Origin: Chloroflexota bacterium
GTDB lineage: Bacteria; Chloroflexota; Anaerolineae; J036; Brachytrichaceae
Reading direction: 5' to 3'
Length of the DNA stretch: 41,736 nucleotides
NCBI GenBank assembly: GCA_018969115.1
Contig: JAGWYZ010000006.1
Location: forward strand, 1 to 41,736
In this document: positions 31,657 to 39,661 of the stretch, in pieces
Layout of the letters: every line of letters begins with the position of its first letter
Position numbering within the stretch: position 1 is the first letter of the stretch
Program-made: the position numbers and the translations under genes
Notes under the pieces: generated by a model
What the model was told of the DNA's origin: nothing
The model's input: the letters and a program-made list of their open reading frames with translations, nothing else
Database searches by the model: none

Positions 31657-34029
31657 ATGTCTCTTGACCTCCTTCTGACACTTAAACAATATTTCAACTA
31701 TCCAGCTTTCCGACCGGGCCAAGAAGAAGCCATTCGTCACGCCATCGAAGGCCGCGATGCCTTGGTAGTAATGCCGACTGGTAGTGGTAAATCGCTCATT
31801 TACCAAATTGCGGCCATGTTGTTACCCGGCGCAACATTGGTTATTTCGCCATTGGTGGCGCTGATGAAAGATCAGGTCGATAGTATGATACGGCGCGGTA
31901 TACCGGCCACCTTCATCAATAGCACCCTCGATCTTGCCGAGCAAGGCAAACGTTGGTATGGTGTGCAAAGTGGCAAATACAAAATTGTGTTAGTTGCGCC
32001 AGAGCGCTTTCGCAGCAATTCATTTCGCACTGTCATGGGCAATGTGCCCATCAGCATGATCGCCGTTGACGAGGCGCACTGTTTGTCGCAATGGGGGCAC
32101 GATTTTCGCCCCGATTATTTGCGCATTGCCGAAATGCGCGATTGGTTGATCGACAGCAATGAACAACAAGCGGCGGGCACAGCCCCCATCGCCCAAAATA
32201 CCTATCAATTCGACCTCGACGATCTGCCTGCTTATGATGCCGTCGATGATGATGATTTAGTCGAGCCGCCCGGTTTTTGGGATGAACCCGCCCCTGCCGC
32301 GCCGAAATTGCCCCCACAAAAACCTGCGGTGGCAAGCCCCTCATCTTCAAAAGCGCTGTCTTCGCCCTTAGTGACCTTAGCCCTCACCGCCACCGCCACT
32401 GTGCAAGTGCAAGATGACATCATCGATAAATTGCACATCCCTAAAGCCAAGCGCTTGGTGACGGGTTTTAACCGCCCCAATTTGTCATTCGAGGTATTTG
32501 ATATGCCTGCCCCGCGTAACAAGCTCGACTTTATCCGCGATTTTTTAAAGCAGGCGCAAGCTGACAAACAGCACGGTATTATTTACACCAGCACCCGCAA
32601 AGATGCCGAAGAGGTGGCGGCTTTTGCACGCGAGGTCTGCAAGGTCGATGCACGGCATTATCATGGCACGCTCGATGCCCCTACACGCGCCCGCACCCAA
32701 GATGCATTTTTAGCGGGGGATGTGCCTTTGATTGTGGCAACCAACGCCTTTGGCATGGGCATCGATCGGCCCGATGTGCGTTTTGTTATCCATTACGCCA
32801 TGCCCGGCTCGCTCGAAGGCTATTATCAAGAGGCGGGTCGGGCTGGGCGCGATGGCTTGCCGGCCCGTTCGATTTTGTTGTTTGCGGGGCGCGATGCTGG
32901 CACGCATGAGTTTTTTATCGAAAACGACACCCCAAGCGAAAGCGAATTGCGTCAGGTTTGGGAATATGTAAAAAAAACGGGTGGGAATGGGCAAGTGCAG
33001 CGCGAAGAAATTGAACGCGCCACTAAAATCAGCAATACCAAAGTGCGGGTGGCGCTCGATCAATTGGAACAACTGGGGGTCTTGGCAATAAGCCATACCG
33101 GGGGCCTGCAAGTGCAAAAAATAACCTTGCCCAAAGACGGCTTGCGCAAACTTTCAGACACCATTCAACAACGGCGTGAGCAAAAACATTTGTTGCTAAA
33201 ATCGATGTTGACTTATGCCAGCACCGATCATTGCCGCCGTCGCGTGTTGCTCGATTATTTTGGTGATGACTCGCCAGCCGAAGCCGAAGTGTGTTGCGAC
33301 AATTGTATCGAAGCCAAAAACGATGCGCCGGTCGTCAATGTGCCTTTTGCCCAATTAACCCAAGCCCAACGTGGGGCACTAATTGTGTTAGACACGGTAA
33401 ATTTGTTGCAGCAGCAACAACGTGAATTAGGCAAAGGGCGTTTGGCAATGATTTTAAAGGGGTCACAATCGGATAAGGTGACAAACTTTAAAAGCAATCG
33501 CAATTTTGGCAAGTTTGCCTCGCTCACGGTCGATGAAATTGAGTCGATGATTACGCAATTAATCACCAGCGGATACTTGAAACAAACTGGCAGCGAACTA
33601 CCAACTTTGCGTTTATCGCCTCGTGGTGAAACGGCGCTTAAAGCCAAGGCTGCTATTAAGATCGAATTGCGGTCAATTAGCACCAGCGCTGGGGCACAAC
33701 AAGCCCAACAACGCCAACGAACCTTGGGTGGCACAGTGGAGGTAACGAGCGAAATGATTAAGAAACGCGGTATGAAAGTTGAACAGGTGGCGGCTGAGCG
33801 TGGGCTTACAGTCGGCACAATCTATTCTCATTGTGCCGATTTGATTGGGCGTGGAGTGATTTCGCTCGATTCAGTCGTGCCAGTCACAATTCAGCAAAGC
33901 ATCCGCAAAGCTATTGCCGAAGTAGGCAGCACCATTGCCCTGTCGCCGATCAAAGCCAAATTGCCTGACACCATCGAATACGGCCAAATTCGCTGTGTGG
34001 TTGAGGCGATGAAGCCGCCAATAACGTAA
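31657..34029 (+). CDS. recQ: ATP-dependent DNA helicase RecQ with an extra core insert
   Basis: RecQ is a 3'-5' DNA helicase used in recombination and fork repair. Visible in the 790 residues: the RecQ motif 0 (FRPGQEEAI), Walker A TGSGKS (41-46), DEAH (138-141, AVDEAHCLSQWGHDFRPDY), motif III LTATAT (about 243), motifs V-VI with YYQEAGRAGRDG, the zinc cysteines of the RQC domain (CRRRVLLDYFG... CCDNC), a winged helix, and a C-terminal helix-turn-helix module (VEQVAAERGLTVGTIYSH). Unusual is an acidic Pro/Ala-rich insert of about 75 residues (roughly 163-238) between DEAH and motif III, where other RecQs have about 30 residues in all. Followed by a strong terminator. Confidence 0.96.
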   Translation: MSLDLLLTLKQYFNYPAFRPGQEEAIRHAIEGRDALVVMPTGSGKSLIYQIAAMLLPGATLVISPLVALMKDQVDSMIRRGIPATFINSTLDLAEQGKRWYGVQSGKYKIVLVAPERFRSNSFRTVMGNVPISMIAVDEAHCLSQWGHDFRPDYLRIAEMRDWLIDSNEQQAAGTAPIAQNTYQFDLDDLPAYDAVDDDDLVEPPGFWDEPAPAAPKLPPQKPAVASPSSSKALSSPLVTLALTATATVQVQDDIIDKLHIPKAKRLVTGFNRPNLSFEVFDMPAPRNKLDFIRDFLKQAQADKQHGIIYTSTRKDAEEVAAFAREVCKVDARHYHGTLDAPTRARTQDAFLAGDVPLIVATNAFGMGIDRPDVRFVIHYAMPGSLEGYYQEAGRAGRDGLPARSILLFAGRDAGTHEFFIENDTPSESELRQVWEYVKKTGGNGQVQREEIERATKISNTKVRVALDQLEQLGVLAISHTGGLQVQKITLPKDGLRKLSDTIQQRREQKHLLLKSMLTYASTDHCRRRVLLDYFGDDSPAEAEVCCDNCIEAKNDAPVVNVPFAQLTQAQRGALIVLDTVNLLQQQQRELGKGRLAMILKGSQSDKVTNFKSNRNFGKFASLTVDEIESMITQLITSGYLKQTGSELPTLRLSPRGETALKAKAAIKIELRSISTSAGAQQAQQRQRTLGGTVEVTSEMIKKRGMKVEQVAAERGLTVGTIYSHCADLIGRGVISLDSVVPVTIQQSIRKAIAEVGSTIALSPIKAKLPDTIEYGQIRCVVEAMKPPIT

Positions 34030-34034
34030 AAATA

Positions 34035-34064
34035 AAAAGCGGGTTTCTAAAAAAACCCGCTTTT
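34035..34064. terminator. Bidirectional intrinsic terminator
   Basis: AAAAGCGGGTTT (34035-34046) and AAACCCGCTTTT (34053-34064) pair around CTAAAA. The T-run on the plus strand ends recQ; the A-run read from the other strand also gives a T-run for the tRNA-Val transcript on the minus strand. Confidence 0.9.
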
Positions 34065-34069
34065 CTGAT

Positions 34070-34142
34070 GGGCACTACAGGATTCGAACCTGTGACCTCT
34101 TGTGTGTAAAACAAGCGCTCTAACCAACTGAGCTAAGCGCCC
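34070..34142 (-). tRNA. tRNA-Val (anticodon TAC)
   Basis: The minus strand folds as a 73-nt cloverleaf: acceptor GGGCGCT/AGTGCCC with one G-U pair, D arm with GCTCAGTTGGTTAGAGC, anticodon stem CTTGT/ACAAG around the loop TTTACAC (anticodon TAC), and T arm with GGTTCGAATCC. CCA is not encoded. A TATAAT box lies 11 nt upstream and an intrinsic terminator 5 nt downstream. Confidence 0.97.
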
Positions 34143-34153
34143 TAACATTGCTA

Positions 34154-34159
34154 ATTATA
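34154..34159 (-). promoter_or_regulatory. -10 box of tRNA-Val
   Basis: Perfect TATAAT on the minus strand, 11 nt before the mature tRNA 5' end. No clear -35 box at 17 bp (T-rich). Confidence 0.55.
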
Positions 34160-34329
34160 TACCAAAGCAAATTTACAAAAAAAGATAGGCTCTTTTGGGG
34201 TGTGGGTCATTGTTTTGCAGAAGATTGTTGTAATGCTGAATTAAGCTTGGCTCTGCCAACAGGTTGATCATACCAAGGTGTTGCAGGCTTAGTTTAAGAC
34301 ATGGGAGAAGAAGTGAAGGGTGAGTCGAC

Positions 34330-34590
34330 TTAGAAGGCGCGCTTGATAAATGGCGCGACATGCACAAAGCAAAAACCATCATCCCAAAACGGCACGGCGC
34401 TGAGCAAAGGCCAGTTGTTGCCCGTTTATGTCAAACTCAGTGATCTCGAAACGCTCGGCTGGGATGTAGGGTCACAAATGGTCGGCTTGCAAGGCATAAG
34501 TTATCAACGCAAAATGCCGCAAGGTTGAGCGCACATCCACCCAACTGCCCTTGGGTTTGATCAGTCGTTTGGTGAGGGTTTGTTGTGCGT
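34330..34590 (-). pseudogene. DUF2071 (YqjF-like) gene remnant
   Basis: On the minus strand, KPKGSWVDVRSTLRHFALITYAL, an in-frame stop, PYIPAERFEITEFDINGQQLA, a frameshift, then LSAVPFWDDGFCFVHVAPF and a stop at 34330-34332. The order matches the N-terminal part of DUF2071/COG3361-like proteins; about the last half of the usual 240 residues is missing. No single ORF covers it, so it is a decayed gene. Confidence 0.65.
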
Positions 34591-34796
34591 TTGTTGTACG
34601 TCTATACTCAAAATAACTGCAACACAGGTATCTCGAAGCTGAGACACGCCTGACGACATTTTGGTAACTGTTTCACTTCAGGGACCCCTCACTTCGTATC
34701 GGGATGACGGTTTTACCTTGGCTATTATGGGCGATATTGAGCAGATTTAAAATAATAATCTCGAGTTTGTGTAACATGATTTACGATCAGTAAAAA
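34591..34796. other. Gene-free stretch, possible further decay
   Basis: The 34143-34796 gap contains the tRNA promoter, the DUF2071 remnant and this part. No gene, hairpin of note or clear repeat is seen in 34591-34785; the last bases belong to a short-word repeat shared with 22541-22561. Confidence 0.5.
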
Positions 34797-35267
34797 TCAT
34801 AAATCCAAAATCAAATCGCTCACGGTGGCGCGGGTGGCGCGTTGCAGGTCGTGTGGGCTGAGCAGCATTTGTAAGCCGCGCAGCCCGGTGCTGACGCTGA
34901 TGCGCGGGTAGGTGAGGGCGCTTTGATGCATATAGACTGGAAAAGCTTTGCGTGCGCCCAGCGGCGAACAACCGCCCTTGAGATACCCTGTTACCCGAAA
35001 TAGGTCTTCAACATCAATCATCTCACAGCGTTTGTCGCGCATGACCTTGGCTAGCTTGCTCAGGCTCAATTGCTGATCACCGGGGATGAGCGCCATGACC
35101 AAGCCGTTGCGCTCACCTTGTGCTACCAACGTTTTAAACAATACATTTAAGGGCAAATTCAAAGCCGCCGCTGTTTCTTCAACAGTAAATTCACTTGCTG
35201 CAAATTCACGTAATTCATAGCTAATCTTTTGTGTTTCAAGAATATCAATCGCCCGTGTGCGCTTCAT
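34797..35267 (-). CDS. ybaK: Cys-tRNA(Pro)/Cys-tRNA(Cys) deacylase YbaK/EbsC
   Basis: This trans-editing enzyme hydrolyses Cys wrongly attached to tRNA-Pro. The 156-residue single domain matches YbaK/EbsC: start KRTRAIDILETQKISYELREF, then NVLFKTLVAQ with the conserved Lys, MALIPGDQQLSLSKLAK, and GYLKGGCSPLGARK with the active-site GxxSPxG loop (here GCSPLG). The C-terminal DLILDL and its TGA are encoded by a short-word repeat. The ATG is at 35267. It is a stand-alone gene. Confidence 0.95.
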   Translation of the reverse strand: MKRTRAIDILETQKISYELREFAASEFTVEETAAALNLPLNVLFKTLVAQGERNGLVMALIPGDQQLSLSKLAKVMRDKRCEMIDVEDLFRVTGYLKGGCSPLGARKAFPVYMHQSALTYPRISVSTGLRGLQMLLSPHDLQRATRATVSDLILDL

Positions 35268-35345
35268 GTTGGTTGATTAGTTAAATGGTTGATAACTGGT
35301 GACTTGTAGGGCATAGATCAACGAATCAACCAGTCAACCAATTGA
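35268..35345. repeat. GGTTGAT-word repeat between ybaK and the OsmC gene
   Basis: TGGTTGATTAGTTAAATGGT words on the left and ATCAACGAATCAACCAGTC, AACCAATTG words on the right form an imperfect inverted repeat. It fills the whole gap, another locus-specific short-word element. Confidence 0.65.
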
Positions 35346-35358
35346 AGTTACCTAAAAC

Positions 35359-35757
35359 CTAAAATTGCTCAACGGTGGTAATGGCGATGGTGGCGCTGAG
35401 CATTTTATGCACGGGGCAAGCATCGGCCACTTGCATCAGACGGGCGCGTTGGGTCTCATCTAGCGGCCCATGTAGGCGTATGTTGCGCTGAATACTTGCT
35501 TGAGTCGTCGTGCGATCAATCGTCACATTAACATCAGCACCTTGCAAAGGCCAGCCTTTTCGGTCAGCATACATACGCAGGGTAATGGTCGTACACGAGC
35601 CAAGGCTACCTGCCAATAATTGAATGGGGGTCGGGCCGAGATCCAGCCCGCCTTCATTTACTGGTTCATCGGCAATCAGCATATGTACGCCAGCTGTTAT
35701 CTTGCTGCGATATTTATTTTCTGAAATGCTGGTATGAACAGATGTTATTTTTGACAT
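35359..35757 (-). CDS. OsmC family peroxide-reductase-like protein
   Basis: OsmC/Ohr-type proteins reduce organic or sulfur-based peroxides with two cysteines. The 132-residue product has both: GSLGSCTTITLRMYADRKGW and VADACPVHKMLS. Its C-terminal pattern is closer to the YhfA/OsmC-like group than to Ohr. The start is ATG 35757. It lies near G6PD and the other redox gene (peroxiredoxin) only loosely; no operon link is shown. Confidence 0.93.
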   Translation of the reverse strand: MSKITSVHTSISENKYRSKITAGVHMLIADEPVNEGGLDLGPTPIQLLAGSLGSCTTITLRMYADRKGWPLQGADVNVTIDRTTTQASIQRNIRLHGPLDETQRARLMQVADACPVHKMLSATIAITTVEQF

Positions 35758-35773
35758 AATCTAACTTTATTTT

Positions 35774-35828
35774 GGAGTTTGGATTTTAGCTTTTGGGATC
35801 AATCCAAAATCTAAAACCCAAAATTCCT
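35774..35828. repeat. ATCCAAAATC-word inverted repeat between G6PD and OsmC genes
   Basis: TTTGGATTTTAGCTTTTGGG on the left and AATCCAAAATCTAAAACCCA on the right are nearly complementary around ATC. The 17-base CAATCCAAAATCTAAAA is identical to the segment inside mutS at 1188-1204. Confidence 0.75.
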
Positions 35829-37320
35829 ACAGGGAGCGCCATTGGCGTTCATCCCCACTAATCATATCGGCAGCACCCTTGGGGCCAGCGCTACCGGCGC
35901 GATATTGTTCGATAAACGTGGGGTTCTTGACCCAATCTTCAAAGATCGGTGTAATGAGTGACCATGCCGCCTCAACCTCATCGCTGCGTGTAAACAAGGT
36001 GCTATCGCCCAACACACAATCGAGGATAAGACGCTCATAAGCTTCGGGGGCCGCAATATTAAAGGCATCACCATATTGAAAATCCATCACCACCGGTTGC
36101 ACTTGCTCACCTGTGCCTGGGCGCTTGGCCCCAAATTTGAGCGAAATACCTTCGTCGGGCTGAATGGTCATCACCAAGACATTTGGCTCAATCTGCTGGG
36201 CTGTATGTTCGCTAAACAACATGCGTGGAGGTAAACGAAAATGAATGGCAATTTCGGTCAAGCGTCGCTTGAGGCGCTTGCCGCTGCGCACATAAAATGG
36301 CACACCCGCCCAACGCCAGTTATCAATCAGCAATTTCATTGCCAAATACGTCTCGGTATTTGAGTCTTGTGCTACGCCTTCTTCTTGGGTATAACCTACG
36401 ACCAATTGCCCATTGACTTTGCCCGGGCTATATTGCCCACGTACCAAAGCTTCGGGGTGACTGCTATCAAGTCGCAACGCCTTTAACACTTTTACTTTTT
36501 CGTTGCGCACTGCGTCGGCCTCAAATTCAGCCGGTGGCTCCATTGCAGTCAAGGCCAAAAGCTGCATCACATGATTTTGTACCATGTCACGAATGACACC
36601 TGCTGATTCATAATATGAGCCACGCCCCTCTACGCCAATGGCTTCGGCCACAGTAATTTGCACATGGTCAATATAGCGGCGGTCCCAAATTGGTTCGAAG
36701 ATGCCATTCGCAAAGCGCAGCACCAAAATATTTTGCACGGTCTCCTTGCCCAAATAATGATCGATACGATAAATTTGGTCTTCGGTAAAGAATTTGTGCA
36801 CGTGGGTATTTAAGGCACGGGCCGAAGCAAGATCACGCCCAAAGGGTTTTTCGATAATGACGCGCGTCCAACACTTATCCGATTTTACTTGAGTCAGGCT
36901 GGTTGTGCCAATCTTTTCGGTAATCAGTGTATAGGCTTCGGGTGGGGTTGAGAGGTAATAGAGTCGATTACCTTGCGTCCCATGGCCTGAATCAATTGCA
37001 CTCAAACGTTCGTTTAAGGCATCATAATCAGCGTTATTATCATAATTGCCCTGATGGTAATGAAGCAATTTAGAAAATGTTGACCATATTTCTTCATCAA
37101 TGAGTTTTGATCTTGAATGAGCGACAACGCTTTCATAACATTCTTGCCGAAATGATTCATCGGTTTTGGCACGGCGCGCAAAGCCAATAATTGCAAAATT
37201 AGGCGGCAATAAATTATCTTTGGCTAAGTTATATAAAGCAGGGATCAGTTTTCGGTGTGTCAGATCACCTGACGCACCAAAGATGACCATGATACAGTTG
37301 TTAGGAAGAATTCGAGGCAT
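35827..37320 (-). CDS. zwf: Glucose-6-phosphate dehydrogenase
   Basis: G6PD oxidises glucose 6-phosphate to 6-phosphogluconolactone, making NADPH at the start of the oxidative pentose phosphate pathway. The 497-residue product has the nucleotide motif FGASGDLTHRKLIPALYNL, the substrate/active-site motif RIDHYLGKETVQN, and EKPFGRDLASA before it. All are intact. No opcA, pgl or gnd gene is adjacent. A TATAAT box (37330-37335) lies 9 nt before the ATG, with no ribosome binding site. Minus-strand neighbours are the OsmC gene and the coiled-coil gene. Confidence 0.97.
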   Translation of the reverse strand: MPRILPNNCIMVIFGASGDLTHRKLIPALYNLAKDNLLPPNFAIIGFARRAKTDESFRQECYESVVAHSRSKLIDEEIWSTFSKLLHYHQGNYDNNADYDALNERLSAIDSGHGTQGNRLYYLSTPPEAYTLITEKIGTTSLTQVKSDKCWTRVIIEKPFGRDLASARALNTHVHKFFTEDQIYRIDHYLGKETVQNILVLRFANGIFEPIWDRRYIDHVQITVAEAIGVEGRGSYYESAGVIRDMVQNHVMQLLALTAMEPPAEFEADAVRNEKVKVLKALRLDSSHPEALVRGQYSPGKVNGQLVVGYTQEEGVAQDSNTETYLAMKLLIDNWRWAGVPFYVRSGKRLKRRLTEIAIHFRLPPRMLFSEHTAQQIEPNVLVMTIQPDEGISLKFGAKRPGTGEQVQPVVMDFQYGDAFNIAAPEAYERLILDCVLGDSTLFTRSDEVEAAWSLITPIFEDWVKNPTFIEQYRAGSAGPKGAADMISGDERQWRSL

Positions 37321-37329
37321 TGCCCAAAC

Positions 37330-37335
37330 ATTATA
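37330..37335 (-). promoter_or_regulatory. TATAAT -10 box of zwf
   Basis: Perfect TATAAT on the minus strand, 9 nt before the ATG at 37320. No strong -35 box at 17 bp. The 5' leader would be 2-3 nt. Confidence 0.45.
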
Positions 37336-37394
37336 CGCAGTCTCATAATTTTTTCTTGGTTAACTTGACAACGTGACAATGTCGTATTGTCAAG

Positions 37395-39392
37395 CTAAAT
37401 ACCTGGTATAACATCCGAGGTCGGGGTGGCCCCAGTCATGCTATCAGGTTTAACCGATGGAGGGGGGGGGCCTCTTAAAATACTAGAAACTTCTTTAATG
37501 CGTTCGATATCTTCATCGATCAGCAATTTTGCATGACGAATCCAATCTTCAACATCGGGCGGGCCCTTAAACAGCTTGGCTACCCCGCCTGTTTTTTCGA
37601 GCATTTGTTTTAGGCGCGTCGGATCAGCATTGGCTAAATCTTGTACATTTAGAATATCATGCCGCCGCAATTGTTCGGCATATTCTGGGCTAAGGTCACG
37701 AATTTGGGTTAATGATTCCCATCCGCTCGTCGTTCGGGCTTGAATGGGTTGCCCACGATTAATAATTTGCCGTGCTTCTTCGAGCTTGGTGCGGGCTTGC
37801 ACTGTGCGGGTTTGAGAATCCTGAAGAATTTGATCGCGATCAATTAATTGTTGACGCAACTCACGCAATTGCTCAGTAAGTTCGCTCGCCTTATTTCGGG
37901 CTTGCATGTAACGCTGTTGTATCTGTTCCGCTGTCTCTTCAATCCGGCGCTTTTGGTTGCGCATATCTTCTACTTCGCGCTGTAACCGTATAATTCCAGC
38001 GTTTTCAGCCGCCTCAGACCGTGATACATCGACTTTTGCGCTAAACTTCTTAACATCGTTCTTCAATTCATTAATCATGCCTTGTTGACTCTCATCCATC
38101 AACAATTGTATGCGATCAATTTCTTCTTGCGTTGAAAGCAAATCACGTGTGATACGCTCGAGCGATGTCATATTTTTATCGTCATCGCTTAACACACGCA
38201 CTGAATCTGCCACTTGCCCAGAAGCATTCTTGATCGCCAAAAACTCAGCCTTTAAGCTATCGTGCCGCGTACGAGCAAGTTGCAATTCACGCCGCAACTC
38301 AGCAATCTCTTGCTCTCGGTGATCTCGGTCTTCAATTAAGCGATCTTTGATCGCCAGTTGTTTATTAATAGCTTCTTTTTCGACCAATACTTGTTGCGGG
38401 CTAAGTTGTTGGTCTTTCAATTTTGCATTTGCCTGCGTAAAATCTTGATGTGACCGACTCGTCATCTTGCCAAACGACTCTTTCAAAATATCCATTTCTT
38501 GCAATGCCAACTCGGCATTATGCAAATTTTCGGCCAGTGAATTGATGGCTGACAAACGTTCAAGTGACTCACGCTGGGCCTGTTCTAGATCGGTATTACG
38601 CTCGTGCAATAAATCGGTCAGACTTTCAATTTGTTGTTGTTGATAGTCTGTTTTTTGCCGATATGCCCTCAGCGTATTTTGTGCCGATTCGATCATATCG
38701 TTGCCATTGTTCGCGTGCACATCCATATTGAAAGAAGATGCTAACCACGACTCCAGTCGTGCATTTTCGCGCTGCACATTGCCCAATTGCTTTTTCGTGC
38801 CGCTCAAATCGGTCTGTAATCTTTGAATACTTTCGACATGCAAACTAATTTGTTTTTTAAATTGCTCACGCTCAGTCGATTGATCTTTTAGCCGTTGTTG
38901 CATTTGCGAAACCAATAGTTGCTGGTTAAGCAATTCCTTCTGAGTTTGGATCAATTCCGCATTTGATCGCTCAACTTGCTCACCCAATGCCACAATATTA
39001 TTTTGTTGTAAAGTGGTCTTACGAACCGTCTCGCTTGATTGGGCTGTTGCAGCACTCAATTGCGCTCGCAACACCCGTTCGTTTGCTGTCAACACATTAA
39101 CCTTTTGCTGCGCCTCACGTATCGACATCTCTGACATTTCAGCTTGTTTCTGAAGCTTTTTGAAGTCTTGATTTACCTTTTCAAACTCGTGCTGGTGTTG
39201 TGCAAGCGTTGCCTTGAGTTGGTTTTGCTGATGAACGGCCTCAACCCGTAACTTTATCTCATGGTCTAACTTTTTTCGCCAAATATTGGCTTGTTTCAGG
39301 CTAGCCCGCGACGAGAACAGACCAATTAACATCACTAACAAGGTAAGGGTAATGACACTTCCACCCGTGATAAATAGCCATGTAAAGTTCAT
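37395..39392 (-). CDS. Membrane-anchored coiled-coil protein with a C-terminal helix-hairpin-helix
   Basis: The 665-residue product starts with one membrane segment (about 4-27), continues with a very long coiled coil (roughly 35-540, rich in Gln/Glu/Arg/Leu heptads), and ends in a helix-hairpin-helix-like module around 575-640 (LSPEYAEQLRRHDILNVQDL, then LKQMLEKTGGVAKLF) as in DUF4332-type proteins, which resembles DNA-binding HhH domains. The last 20 residues are Pro-rich. It could tether DNA or a complex to the membrane, which is inference. Upstream it has a region similar to that of the next gene (39662-41617), so they may be co-regulated. Confidence 0.85.
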   Translation of the reverse strand: MNFTWLFITGGSVITLTLLVMLIGLFSSRASLKQANIWRKKLDHEIKLRVEAVHQQNQLKATLAQHQHEFEKVNQDFKKLQKQAEMSEMSIREAQQKVNVLTANERVLRAQLSAATAQSSETVRKTTLQQNNIVALGEQVERSNAELIQTQKELLNQQLLVSQMQQRLKDQSTEREQFKKQISLHVESIQRLQTDLSGTKKQLGNVQRENARLESWLASSFNMDVHANNGNDMIESAQNTLRAYRQKTDYQQQQIESLTDLLHERNTDLEQAQRESLERLSAINSLAENLHNAELALQEMDILKESFGKMTSRSHQDFTQANAKLKDQQLSPQQVLVEKEAINKQLAIKDRLIEDRDHREQEIAELRRELQLARTRHDSLKAEFLAIKNASGQVADSVRVLSDDDKNMTSLERITRDLLSTQEEIDRIQLLMDESQQGMINELKNDVKKFSAKVDVSRSEAAENAGIIRLQREVEDMRNQKRRIEETAEQIQQRYMQARNKASELTEQLRELRQQLIDRDQILQDSQTRTVQARTKLEEARQIINRGQPIQARTTSGWESLTQIRDLSPEYAEQLRRHDILNVQDLANADPTRLKQMLEKTGGVAKLFKGPPDVEDWIRHAKLLIDEDIERIKEVSSILRGPPPPSVKPDSMTGATPTSDVIPGI

Positions 39393-39455
39393 AATGTGTT
39401 TCTGTGATGAATTAATGTGTTTTCGGAATGTATTTGTATTTTACTTGGAATAAAT

Positions 39456-39545
39456 GTATCATCTCAAAAAATTGGGGGAAATAAAACTATTTTTCGCCAA
39501 ACGCACTATATCTTTGGGGTTTACCCCGAATTATTGAGATGATAC
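39456..39545. repeat. 12-bp palindrome upstream of the coiled-coil gene
   Basis: GTATCATCTCAA (39456-39467) and TTGAGATGATAC (39534-39545) are exact complements 66 nt apart. Between them is a small GGGG-TTTA-CCCC hairpin (39516-39527) and the conserved upstream element described below. The 39393-39661 gap holds no gene. Confidence 0.7.
39475..39513 (-). promoter_or_regulatory. Conserved upstream element, copy A
   Basis: About 40 bp, read on the minus strand as TATAGTGCGTTTGGCGAAAA then TAGTTTTATTTCCCCC, matching copy B (41695-41733) at roughly three quarters of positions. It ends about 80 nt before the ATG of the coiled-coil gene, followed in both copies by a GATAC motif 60-64 nt before the ATG. 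Confidence 0.5.
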
Positions 39546-39661
39546 GAATAAATGGGATCAACTTGAATTCATGGGGTTGGCTTTTTTAATTCTAGGGTAA
39601 TCCTAAAATCCAGTTAAGCCGTTTTAATTGTCATGGTTTATTGAGGGGGTGCGAAGTAGCG

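Noticed and set aside
34173-34382. 69-codon minus-strand ORF downstream of the DUF2071 remnant
   Set aside because: Out of frame with the recognisable DUF2071 pieces; no similarity beyond a few residues.
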